Positions 6,681-13,845 of a stretch of 22,893 bases of DNA are shown here, piece by piece. The notes beneath the pieces are model-generated. The model had not been told where the DNA came from. It saw only the letters and a list, made by a program, of their open reading frames with translations, and searched no databases. The DNA is from Aquificota bacterium (lineage in GTDB: Bacteria > Thermosulfidibacterota > Thermosulfidibacteria > Thermosulfidibacterales > Thermosulfidibacteraceae): NCBI GenBank assembly GCA_015494645.1, contig WGAU01000182.1, forward strand, positions 1-22,893. The letters run 5' to 3'. A program made the translations under genes and the position numbers. Within the stretch, counting starts at the first letter, position 1, and each line of letters starts with the position of its first letter.

Positions 6681-8430
6681 AGTATTCCTCCAGTAGCCTC
6701 GCAACTTCTCGTGCTATTTTTGGAGGCACCCCGCATGTTTGTACTAAGTCTTCCACTTTGGGAAGTTGTGGATGCGTCTGGGCCAAAAGGTTCAGGATCC
6801 TTGCCTTTCTCACAGGTCCTATCCCGTTTATGCTGTCCAGTGTGGTTTCAAAGAGTTCCTTTTCTCTCAGTTTTCTGTGGTAGGCTAAGGCGAACCTGTG
6901 ACTTTCGTCCCTTACCCTTTGAAGCAAAAAGTAAACGGGATGGTTCTGTGGTATATTTATTTCTCCCTCACGGCTCCATATGTGGTCCCTTGCGTCGCCT
7001 TTTGATATGGCCAGAACATCGCACTCCCAGCCTGCCTCTTCAAGCACTTCAACAATCTTGTTGAGCTGCCCCAAGCCGCCGTCTATAAGTATTAAATCGG
7101 GCCGCTTCCACTCGTTGTGGGAGATTCTTCTTCTCATAACTTCCCGGTGCATACCATAGTCATCTATACCTTCCACCCATCTTATTTTAAACCTTCTATA
7201 CTGTGATTTTGCGGGTCTACCGTGTTCAAACACTACCATGGAACCAACGGCTTCTTTACCAAAAAGATTTGATATGTCGTATCCCTCTATTCTTATGGGT
7301 GCTTTTTTAAGCTTGAGCATCCTTTTGGCTTCTTCCAGTACCTCCTCGCTTTCCCTTTTTTCACACAGGTAGTTTTCCAAGTGCTCCTTCGCTTTGGTAT
7401 TGGCAAAATAGACTACATCCAAAAAGTGTCTGCTCGTGGGTTTTTCTATTTGTATGTTTAGAATCTTGGTCCATGACGGGTCAACTTCAACATCGGTTAT
7501 TATCAAAGGTGGATTGTTGAGACTGTCTAAATAAAATTCCCTTAACAGGGCGTTGAAAGCCTCTTCAACGCTGCTTTCCTCAAATACGAAGTCCTTTTCT
7601 CCCACCACCATTCCCTTTCTGATGAATAAAACACAGAAAGCGGTAAAATCGTCCCTTGTTGCAACTCCTACAGCGTCAAGATCCAGTTTATCTTCCAGTA
7701 GCACTTTCTGCCTTTCAAGTATTTTCTCTATGGCAAATATTCTGTCCCTTATCTTGGCTGCCCTTTCAAACTCTAAATTTTCTGCGGCTTGATGCATTTC
7801 CCGCTTTAGCTTTTCAATGATCTTTGCTCCTTCCCCTTCCATCAGGCTGATGAGTTCATTTACCACCTCCATGTACTCATCCCTTGAAACTTCTCCAGAG
7901 CACGGGGCCAAACATTTCTTCAGTTGATGGTTAAGGCAGGGCCTTTGCCCTTTTACTTTGGTGAGATCTCTTTTACACCTTCTTATAGGGAAGCTTTGGG
8001 TTAGGGTCTTGAGGGTTTCTCTAACAGCCCATGCAGGAACATAGGGACCAAAGTACATACTTCCGTCTTTTTCCACCCTTCTGGTTATCTCTAAATAGGG
8101 AAAAGGATCTTTGAGTGCCAGCTTTATATATGGATATGTTTTGTCATCTTTGAGCATCACATTGTACGGAGGTTTGTGGGTCTTGATGAGATTGTTTTCT
8201 AAAATGAAGGCGTTTAATTCTGTGTCGGTGGTTATAATCTCAAGTTCCTGAGCTTTCTTAAGCATTACAGAGATTTTATGGGGTACATTGGAGGAAAGGT
8301 AGCTCCTCAGCCTGTTCCTGAGGTTTTTTGCCTTCCCTACGTAAAGGACATTACTCTCTTCATCCTTGAACATGTAAACCCCAGGAGATTGGGGTGCTTC
8401 TTCTATTTTCTGGATGATCGTTTCGTTCAT
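6637..8430 (-). CDS. uvrC: UvrABC excinuclease subunit UvrC
   Basis: Makes the 3' and 5' incisions in nucleotide excision repair with UvrA and UvrB. The domain order is complete in 597 residues. The GIY-YIG nuclease is at the N-terminus (GVY 17-19, YVG 30-32, R40). A cluster of cysteines follows near residues 152-177 (RRCKRDL, RPCLNHQLKKCLAPCS). The UVR motif that contacts UvrB is in the region AAENLEFERAAKIRDRI. The RNase H-like 5' nuclease has EGYDISNL and LILIDGGLGQL with its catalytic aspartates. A double helix-hairpin-helix ends the protein (INGIGPVRKARIL and CGVPPKIAREVARLL). The ATG overlaps the purF stop as ATGA, so translation is coupled. No missing key residue was noticed. Confidence 0.96.
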   Translation of the reverse strand: MNETIIQKIEEAPQSPGVYMFKDEESNVLYVGKAKNLRNRLRSYLSSNVPHKISVMLKKAQELEIITTDTELNAFILENNLIKTHKPPYNVMLKDDKTYPYIKLALKDPFPYLEITRRVEKDGSMYFGPYVPAWAVRETLKTLTQSFPIRRCKRDLTKVKGQRPCLNHQLKKCLAPCSGEVSRDEYMEVVNELISLMEGEGAKIIEKLKREMHQAAENLEFERAAKIRDRIFAIEKILERQKVLLEDKLDLDAVGVATRDDFTAFCVLFIRKGMVVGEKDFVFEESSVEEAFNALLREFYLDSLNNPPLIITDVEVDPSWTKILNIQIEKPTSRHFLDVVYFANTKAKEHLENYLCEKRESEEVLEEAKRMLKLKKAPIRIEGYDISNLFGKEAVGSMVVFEHGRPAKSQYRRFKIRWVEGIDDYGMHREVMRRRISHNEWKRPDLILIDGGLGQLNKIVEVLEEAGWECDVLAISKGDARDHIWSREGEINIPQNHPVYFLLQRVRDESHRFALAYHRKLREKELFETTLDSINGIGPVRKARILNLLAQTHPQLPKVEDLVQTCGVPPKIAREVARLLEEYYGDKGIRKGHRQQG

Positions 8431-9788
8431 GCCTTTATGGGATAGTTTCCTGTGAAACAGGCTAAGCAGAAGGGGTGGTCTTCAACAGAATATCCAGCGG
8501 CTTCGAGCATACCTTCAATGCTCAAATACTGAAGTGAATCCGCCGTTATATATTTGCATATTTCCTCTACAGAGTGAGAGGATGCGATAAGTTCTCTACG
8601 GGTGGGAGTATCTATCCCGTAAAAGCAAGAGTGTGTTATAGGAGGGGAGCTTATTTTCATGTGCACTTCCCTTGCCCCGGCGGATCTTATCATCTTCACG
8701 ATCTTCATGGATGTAGTGCCCCTTACTATGGAGTCATCAATTACCACAACCTTTTTTCCTGCAAGCACTTCCTTGACTGGATTCAACTTTACTCTAACTC
8801 CAAAGTGCCTTACCGAGTCTTTGGGTTCTATGAATGTTCTGCCCACATAGTGGTTCCTGATCAAACCGAGCTCAAAGGGAAGACCAGACTCTTTTGCGTA
8901 TCCCAAGGCTGCCACAATGCCCGAATCTGGGACAGGTATAACTGTGTCTGCATCACAACTGCTTTCTCTTGCCAACATTCTTCCGAAGTTGAATCTAATT
9001 CCGTAAACCTCTTTGCCGAAGACTACAGAATCAGGCCTTGCGAAGTAAATGTACTCAAATATGCAGTGATGTTGCTTTACCTCCTCAAATGGGTACCATG
9101 ACTCAAGCCCTTTGGAGCTTATGGATAGCACCTCTCCTGGCTTTATATCCCTTACATAGGTGGCATCTATAAGATCCAGAGCACATGTTTCTGAGGCTAT
9201 AACATAGGAATCCTTCAGCATTCCCAGTACCAGAGGCCTTATACCCCACGGGTCCCTTACCGCTATTAACTCGTCCTTTCTCAACATCACCAATGAGAAC
9301 GCCCCCTTTATTTGTCTGAGAGCGTGATTCAGACTGTCTTTGAAGTTGTCGTAAGGAGCCCTTGAAATGAGATGAACTATCACCTCTGTGTCCATGGTGG
9401 ATTGGAAGATGGCTCCTTCCGATTCAAGGCGGTTTCTGATGTTTTGGGCATTAACAAGGTTTCCGTTGTGGGCTATTGCTAACTCTCCGTATTTGAAGTT
9501 CACAAACAGAGGCTGGGCGTTTTTCAGGGTGCTTTCCCCTGTAGTTGAGTATCTGTTGTGCCCGATGGCGGCAAAGCCGGGAAGCTTCCTTAGGGTTTCT
9601 TTGTTGAATATGTCTGCCACGAGTCCCATGCGTTTGACCATGTGTATCTCTTTGCCGTCCCATGAAGCTATGCCGGCGCTTTCCTGACCTCTGTGCTGTA
9701 AGGCGTAAAGACAAAGGTACACCAAATTTGCTGCTTCTTTGTGCCCGTAAACGGCGGCTATACCACACTTCTCATTTATCATGTGCAT
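8427..9788 (-). CDS. purF: Amidophosphoribosyltransferase (first committed step of purine synthesis)
   Basis: Converts PRPP plus glutamine to 5-phosphoribosylamine. The N-terminal Ntn glutaminase begins at C8 after a seven-residue propeptide (MHMINEK), followed by ALQHRGQESAG. The phosphoribosyltransferase half carries the PRPP loop VVVIDDSIVRGTTS near 347-360. Four cysteines, C242, C388, C441 and C444 (HPFCLACF), match the [4Fe-4S] ligands of the Bacillus subtilis type of PurF, so an oxygen-sensitive cluster is likely. ATG 9788 has GGGAG seven bases upstream; the next ATG (9782) would be too far from it. The start overlaps the Nudix stop by one base (TGATG), and the stop overlaps uvrC. Confidence 0.96.
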   Translation of the reverse strand: MHMINEKCGIAAVYGHKEAANLVYLCLYALQHRGQESAGIASWDGKEIHMVKRMGLVADIFNKETLRKLPGFAAIGHNRYSTTGESTLKNAQPLFVNFKYGELAIAHNGNLVNAQNIRNRLESEGAIFQSTMDTEVIVHLISRAPYDNFKDSLNHALRQIKGAFSLVMLRKDELIAVRDPWGIRPLVLGMLKDSYVIASETCALDLIDATYVRDIKPGEVLSISSKGLESWYPFEEVKQHHCIFEYIYFARPDSVVFGKEVYGIRFNFGRMLARESSCDADTVIPVPDSGIVAALGYAKESGLPFELGLIRNHYVGRTFIEPKDSVRHFGVRVKLNPVKEVLAGKKVVVIDDSIVRGTTSMKIVKMIRSAGAREVHMKISSPPITHSCFYGIDTPTRRELIASSHSVEEICKYITADSLQYLSIEGMLEAAGYSVEDHPFCLACFTGNYPIKA

Positions 9789-10231
9789 CAGTATCTCCCG
9801 GACAGGTAGTCCTTTATAATATCTGCATGGTCAAAGGCTAATTCGTCAAAGGGAATTCTGTCCTTTGGAAAAGCCACTGCCCTTTTGGCATCGTCCCCAC
9901 CTTTGGGCGTGCCTGTTGCTTTTGCAATAAAGACCACCGTTATAGTGTGTTGCCTCGGGTCCCTGCTGGGGTGGGAGTAGGCGTGAAACTGCCTCATCAG
10001 TTCAACATCAAGGCCTGTCTCCTCCTTTGCTTCTCTTACCGCTGCTTCTTCTAAGGTTTCCCCGTAGTCCACAAACCCACCTGGAAGTGCCCATCCAAAA
10101 GGTGGATTTCTCCTCTCAACAAGAACTATGCCCTCAGGGGTTTCTATTATAACATCAACTGTGGGAACGGGGTTCTTATAGACTTCAATCTCAAAGCCGC
10201 ATTTTGGACATTTGACGGTTCTTTTTGCCAT
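9788..10231 (-). CDS. Nudix hydrolase, ADP-ribose pyrophosphatase-like
   Basis: The 147-residue protein has a perfect Nudix box: G52-x5-E58-x7-REAKEETGL (66-74), the Mg-binding site that hydrolyses nucleoside-diphosphate-X compounds. The flanking NPVPTVDVIIE and NPPFGWALPGGF resemble archaeal and bacterial ADP-ribose pyrophosphatases, but the substrate is not proven. A single C8-x-x-C11 (KCPKCGFE) at the N-terminus is half a zinc ribbon; a dimeric zinc site is possible. The longer frame back to 10345 is rejected because it would lie wholly inside the upstream gene. ATG 10231 overlaps that gene's stop as ATGA and has GAGGTG upstream. Its place before purF suggests house-cleaning of nucleotide derivatives. 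Confidence 0.9.
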   Translation of the reverse strand: MAKRTVKCPKCGFEIEVYKNPVPTVDVIIETPEGIVLVERRNPPFGWALPGGFVDYGETLEEAAVREAKEETGLDVELMRQFHAYSHPSRDPRQHTITVVFIAKATGTPKGGDDAKRAVAFPKDRIPFDELAFDHADIIKDYLSGRY

Positions 10232-11340
10232 CACAGCACCTCTAAGGTTAATGCACTGAAAAAACCACCGAATCCCGCAGATACGGACAGAACAGTTCCC
10301 CCTGTGAATGGAACCTCTTCTTTTGCCACATTGATTCCTGCACACTCGGGGTCCAGTTCTTCAAGGGTAGCTATCTTGGGGATTTTTCCTTCCTTTAGAT
10401 TTTCTATCAGATATAGGGTTTCTGTCAGTCCCGAAGAGGTCACGCCGTGTCCGAAGATGGGCTTCAGCGCCGTTACCACAGGCTTTTTACCGAAGAGCTT
10501 TGTGTAAACCTTGGCTTCTATCCTGTCGTTTGCCTTTGTACCTGTGGCATGGGCCTTTATTACCGATGGTACTTTTCCTTTGCAGGCTGCCTCTATCACC
10601 TTTTCAAATCCAGCTCCGTCTTCCCTGAGGGAGAACATATGGGAAGAATCCGACACCTGAGAATAGCCCGTTATCCTTGCCTTGGCGGAAAGCCCTTCCC
10701 TCTCTGCCACCTCTTTAGAACAAATCATGGCGACGGCTAAGCCATCGGCGAATATGGTTCCGTCTCTGTTGGCATCGAAGGGCCTGATAACCCCACTTTT
10801 GCTAACCACCTGAAGGTTCCTGTGGTATGCGGTTCTTGATGGGCAAGCCATGCTGTTGACTGCGGCTACTATCGCCACATCAACTTTTCCTCTTGCCATC
10901 ATATCTGCGGCAATTCCGATGATGTCCAGTCCCGATGAGCACACGTGGTCTATCCCTATGCCTGTATAGAACTCAATGTTCAAATATTGGGCTATGACGA
11001 AATTTACGGCGTTGTGGGTGAAGATGAAGCCGTCGGAGGGAGATATGCGGTCAGGCTTTTGAGCCTTAAAGGCGAGGGCTTCCCTTTCTGCCTCGAGTTT
11101 TGCAGCGGCAACAATGGCTGTTCTGTACCTGTGGCATACCTTTAGACACTCCATTTGATCCATAAGCTTCACCATAACCTTGAGTGGAGCGGGAAGCCTG
11201 TTGAACAGCTTCCAGGACTTCTTACATACTGCTTGGATCTTTTCCCACCGGATCCTGCCGTAGTAGGGGGTAGGTAAATCTTTGCTGTCTGTGAAATCTT
11301 CTGGTTTAACAAACTTTCCTTCAACCAGCAGAATATCCAT
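10231..11340 (-). CDS. Divergent beta-ketoacyl synthase (thiolase-fold condensing enzyme)
   Basis: The 369-residue protein has the complete condensing-enzyme triad of the FabB/FabF type. The nucleophile is C134 in DHVCSSGLD. H264 is in KAHATGTKANDRIEA, matching the usual HGTGT...D motif. H298 is in KPIFGHGVTSSG, matching the usual GH...AG motif. It should join acyl or malonyl thioesters on a carrier protein or CoA. The first ~90 residues (LVEGKFVKPEDF..., then a cysteine- and lysine-rich helix) do not resemble housekeeping FabF, and no acyl carrier protein, ketoreductase or dehydratase lies nearby. The TTG start at 11385 is rejected: ATG 11340 has AGGAAG just upstream. First gene of the minus-strand operon. 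The family is certain, but the product it makes is unknown. Confidence 0.82.
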   Translation of the reverse strand: MDILLVEGKFVKPEDFTDSKDLPTPYYGRIRWEKIQAVCKKSWKLFNRLPAPLKVMVKLMDQMECLKVCHRYRTAIVAAAKLEAEREALAFKAQKPDRISPSDGFIFTHNAVNFVIAQYLNIEFYTGIGIDHVCSSGLDIIGIAADMMARGKVDVAIVAAVNSMACPSRTAYHRNLQVVSKSGVIRPFDANRDGTIFADGLAVAMICSKEVAEREGLSAKARITGYSQVSDSSHMFSLREDGAGFEKVIEAACKGKVPSVIKAHATGTKANDRIEAKVYTKLFGKKPVVTALKPIFGHGVTSSGLTETLYLIENLKEGKIPKIATLEELDPECAGINVAKEEVPFTGGTVLSVSAGFGGFFSALTLEVL

Positions 11341-11378
11341 GGCTCTTCCTTTTACCACGCTTTTTGCCACGGTCAAGG

Positions 11379-11408
11379 TTGACAATTTGAATATTCATCA
11401 GTTATCTC
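11379..11408 (+). promoter_or_regulatory. Possible promoter of the 11439 gene
   Basis: TTGACA (11379-11384), 18 bases, then TATCTC (11403-11408), a weak -10. An inverted repeat GTCAA-GG-TTGAC (11372-11383) overlaps the -35 and might be an operator. Transcription would start near 11415, leaving room for the GGGAGGT ribosome site at 11427-11433. No convincing promoter for the divergent ketoacyl synthase operon was found in the same gap; TTGACC with TAAAAG at 16 bases on the minus strand is a weak candidate. Confidence 0.4.
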
Positions 11409-11438
11409 TAAGCAAAAAAGGCTTGTGGGAGGTAGAAA

Positions 11439-12089
11439 ATGGAGGAAAACAGGGTGGTTGATCAGGGGCAGCAGGTGGAGCAACAGAAGGATTCTTCTGG
11501 AAAGATCATAGGGTTGATAGGAATTGTGATAGCCATTATTGCTCTTGTGATCGCTCTTTCAAATATGGGTGTTAAGAACGAGGTGGCCGAACTTAAAAAG
11601 ACCGCTTCTCAGATAGCCCAGAGGGAGCAGCTTCTGGAGCTGAAGGCCGTTGAGTTACAGTTGTTGGCAGGTCTTGACAGAATATACGCCCTCACCATGG
11701 TTGAGAGGAACTATGAGGCTGCTGGTGTTGAACTGGCTAAAGTTGAGAAGGCCTTTGCCCAGCTTAAGGACAATATGGATCCAGCCAAGGCTGCTGCTAT
11801 TGAAAAGTCCCTTTCCTATCTCAAGGACGAAATAGAGAAGGGGCCTTCCCCCATTCCTTCCATCATAGCCAGCATCAGATCCAATCTTGCTGTAGTGAAG
11901 CTTGTTCCGGCCAAGGGTGCACCCAAGGAAACAGAGGAAAAGTCAGTAGAGAAGAATGTTGCCAGGAAGGCAGAGATCAAAAAGCTGCCTGCCACGGCCA
12001 AGCCCGTTGAGGAAGGGGAGGCTTCTGGGCTCAAAAAAACTTACATGTTCTGGAAGAAACTGGGCGAGTCCTTGGTGAAGAAAAAGTAG
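11439..12089 (+). CDS. Membrane-anchored coiled-coil protein of unknown function
   Basis: I do not recognise this 216-residue protein. Residues 1-21 are polar and Gln/Glu-rich. Residues 23-42 (IIGLIGIVIAIIALVIALSN) form one transmembrane helix. Residues 46-75 look like a coiled coil (VAELKKTASQIAQREQLLEL), and a helical region 75-140 follows. The tail from about 155 is Ala/Lys/Glu/Pro-rich and low in complexity, ending in LVKKK. Because the short N-terminal side is acidic and the body is long, an N-in topology with a periplasmic helical domain is likely but not certain; a HemX-like or tetratricopeptide-like helical role is possible. GGGAGGT lies six bases before the ATG. The next gene starts one base after its stop, so the two are probably co-translated. 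Confidence 0.75.
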   Translation: MEENRVVDQGQQVEQQKDSSGKIIGLIGIVIAIIALVIALSNMGVKNEVAELKKTASQIAQREQLLELKAVELQLLAGLDRIYALTMVERNYEAAGVELAKVEKAFAQLKDNMDPAKAAAIEKSLSYLKDEIEKGPSPIPSIIASIRSNLAVVKLVPAKGAPKETEEKSVEKNVARKAEIKKLPATAKPVEEGEASGLKKTYMFWKKLGESLVKKK

Positions 12090-12090
12090 A

Positions 12091-13041
12091 TTGCTTTTAT
12101 CCCTTGAGGATTTAAAGATTTCTTTCAGAGTCAACGGTGGAATTACAAAGGAGGCCCTAAGAGGGGTCTCCTTTTCTGTTTTTGAAGGAGAGATCTACTG
12201 CCTTCTCGGAGAATCAGGATCGGGCAAAAGCGTTCTTTTGAAGTCCATCCTTGGCCTCCTCCCGCCAAATGCCGAGGTATCGGGAAGGGTGATTTTTGAT
12301 GGAAAGAACTTGCTTGAGCTTTCTCAAAAGGAGCTGTCCCGCTTTAGGGGCAGTCGCATAAGTATGATATTTCAGGAGCCTATGACAGCTTTGAATCCCA
12401 CCATGAAGGTGGGCGAGCAGGTTGCGGAAGTTTTGAGGTTTCACTTTGGCCTTTCCACTAAGGAGGCGGAAAAAAAGGTCGTTGCGCTTTTAGCGGAGCT
12501 TGGTATTCCCGAGCCTGAACACAGGTATCATCAGTATCCCCACAATTTTTCGGGAGGGATGCGGCAGAGGATAGTGATTGCCATGGCAGTTGTGGCAAAT
12601 CCAGAGTTGATTTTGGCCGATGAGCCTACCACCGCTTTGGATGTTACTGTTCAGTCTCAGATTCTTCATCTTCTCAAGGTCTTGGTTGCAAGAAGGGGGG
12701 CTTCTATGATCTTTGTAACCCATGACTTTTCTGTTGTGGCGGAGATAGGAGATAGGGTTGGGGTCATGTACAGAGGCGTTCTCGTGGAGGAGGGAAGGGT
12801 TGAAGAGGTTTTGAGGTTTCCAAAGCACCCTTATACAAAGGCTCTTATAGAAGCCATACCTGTTCCGGGCAGGCCGCTTGTTTCTTTTTCTGTTCCCAAG
12901 GAGAATGTTCCAACTGAAGGTTGCCCTTACGTGGTTAGGTGTCCGGTGAAGATTGGTAAATGCTTTGAGTCTATGCCAGATTTTGTGTATGTTGACTCCA
13001 CCCACAGGGTCAGGTGTTTTAATATTGACAATTTTAGCTAA
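12091..13041 (+). CDS. OppD/DppD-type peptide ABC transporter ATPase, orphan
   Basis: A 316-residue nucleotide-binding subunit of the oligopeptide/dipeptide/nickel importer class. It shows Walker A GESGSGKS (40-47), Q-loop FQEPMTALNP, signature NFSGGMRQR and Walker B ILADEPTTALD, then the H-loop FVTHDF. The C-terminal oligo_HPY extension is diagnostic of the class: HPYTKAL, then CPYVVRCPVKIGKCF, a Cys cluster that in some relatives binds an Fe-S cluster or metal. The start is TTG at 12091, because no ATG lies in frame before Walker A. No OppB, OppC, OppF or binding protein gene is beside it. Its only close partner here is the membrane-anchored coiled-coil protein upstream. The permease may be encoded elsewhere. 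Confidence 0.88.
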   Translation: MLLSLEDLKISFRVNGGITKEALRGVSFSVFEGEIYCLLGESGSGKSVLLKSILGLLPPNAEVSGRVIFDGKNLLELSQKELSRFRGSRISMIFQEPMTALNPTMKVGEQVAEVLRFHFGLSTKEAEKKVVALLAELGIPEPEHRYHQYPHNFSGGMRQRIVIAMAVVANPELILADEPTTALDVTVQSQILHLLKVLVARRGASMIFVTHDFSVVAEIGDRVGVMYRGVLVEEGRVEEVLRFPKHPYTKALIEAIPVPGRPLVSFSVPKENVPTEGCPYVVRCPVKIGKCFESMPDFVYVDSTHRVRCFNIDNFS

Positions 13042-13053
13042 CATTGCTATATT
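13025..13053 (+). promoter_or_regulatory. Strong sigma-70-type promoter of the sufC operon
   Basis: A perfect -35 TTGACA (13025-13030), exactly 17 bases, then TATATT (13048-13053, five of six to consensus). It begins inside the last codons of the OppD-type gene. Transcription would start near 13060, just ahead of the GGGAGGA ribosome site and the GTG start of sufC. This is the best housekeeping promoter in the window and makes sufC the head of its own operon. Confidence 0.72.
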
Positions 13054-13083
13054 AACACCCAATCAAGGCGAGGGAGGAAGAAA

Positions 13084-13845
13084 GTGCTGAAAGTGGAGAG
13101 TCTAAGAGTAGAAGTGGCTGGTAGAGAGATACTTCATGGGGTGTCTCTTGAGGTTCCCAAGGGCAAGGTTGTTACCCTAATGGGTCCTAATGGATCTGGC
13201 AAAAGCACCCTGATAATGACCATAATGGGCTTTTCCGGATACAGAGTTACCGCGGGAAGGATCTATTTCAAGGGCAAAGACATAACCGAAATGCCCGTTC
13301 ACGAAAGGGTAAAGTTAGGAATAGGGCTGGCCTTTCAGAGACCTCCTGTGATCAAAGGCGTCAAGACCAAGCAGATAGTGGAGATAGCCGCATCGGCAAG
13401 GGGAAGGGAAGTTGATCCTTACGAGCTTGCTAAAGAGGTGAATATGGAGAACTTTCTTGAAAGGGATGTAAACGATGGCTTCTCCGGCGGGGAGATGAAA
13501 AGGTCTGAAATACTTCAGCTTATGGCTATGGACCCGGATCTGCTCCTTCTTGATGAGCCGGAATCGGGAGTTGACCTTGAAAGCATAGGACTTTTGGGAG
13601 AAGCCATAAACAAGATCCTTGGACGGGAAGTGGAGCCAGTGGAGGGGAAAAGTCTTAAGGAAGTAAAAAAAGAATACGCAAAAAGTGCTTTGATTATCAC
13701 CCACACGGGACACATACTGAACTATGTTAACGCCGATTTGGGCTACGTGCTCATAAACGGAAGGATTGTCTGTTCGGGCAATCCCAGAGAGATTTTGAGA
13801 ACAGTAGAAAAATACGGATATAAGGAGTGTGAAAAATGTCTGTGA
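13084..13845 (+). CDS. sufC: SufC/SmsC-type ATPase of Fe-S cluster assembly
   Basis: ATPase of the SUF scaffold rather than a transporter. The 253 residues carry Walker A GPNGSGKS (34-41), the SufC-like signature GFSGGEMKRSEILQL and Walker B LLLLDEPESGVDLE, the last being the SufC hallmark, followed by TH in IITHTG. Between Walker B and the H-loop lies an insertion of roughly 20 charged residues (EVEPVEGKSLKEVKKEY) that bacterial SufC lacks and archaeal-type forms often have. The C-terminus ends CEKCL, a possible extra metal-binding CxxC. The GTG start at 13084 is supported by GGGAGGA six bases upstream. It overlaps sufB by 10 bases, so the two are made together. No SufD, SufS, SufU or SufE gene is adjacent. 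Confidence 0.9.
   Translation: MLKVESLRVEVAGREILHGVSLEVPKGKVVTLMGPNGSGKSTLIMTIMGFSGYRVTAGRIYFKGKDITEMPVHERVKLGIGLAFQRPPVIKGVKTKQIVEIAASARGREVDPYELAKEVNMENFLERDVNDGFSGGEMKRSEILQLMAMDPDLLLLDEPESGVDLESIGLLGEAINKILGREVEPVEGKSLKEVKKEYAKSALIITHTGHILNYVNADLGYVLINGRIVCSGNPREILRTVEKYGYKECEKCL

Noticed and set aside
6681..6704. TTG start eight codons upstream for hsp33
   Set aside because: The GGAGGA site lies between that TTG and ATG 6680 and clearly serves the ATG.
6513..7064. 183-residue plus-strand open frame
   Set aside because: Opposite hsp33 and uvrC, low-complexity Leu/Phe/Cys composition, no family resemblance.
8574..9101. 175-residue plus-strand open frame
   Set aside because: Antisense to conserved purF sequence and without support of its own.
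10232..10345. Longer Nudix start giving 185 residues
   Set aside because: The extra 38 residues lie wholly inside the ketoacyl synthase 3' end and are Cys/Arg-rich; ATG 10231 with GAGGTG and an ATGA overlap is better.
11341..11385. TTG start 15 codons upstream for the ketoacyl synthase
   Set aside because: ATG 11340 has AGGAAG just upstream; the upstream part would run through the divergent promoter region.
12490..13062. 190-residue minus-strand open frame
   Set aside because: Lies opposite the conserved core and tail of the OppD-type ATPase gene; composition is that of a reverse shadow.
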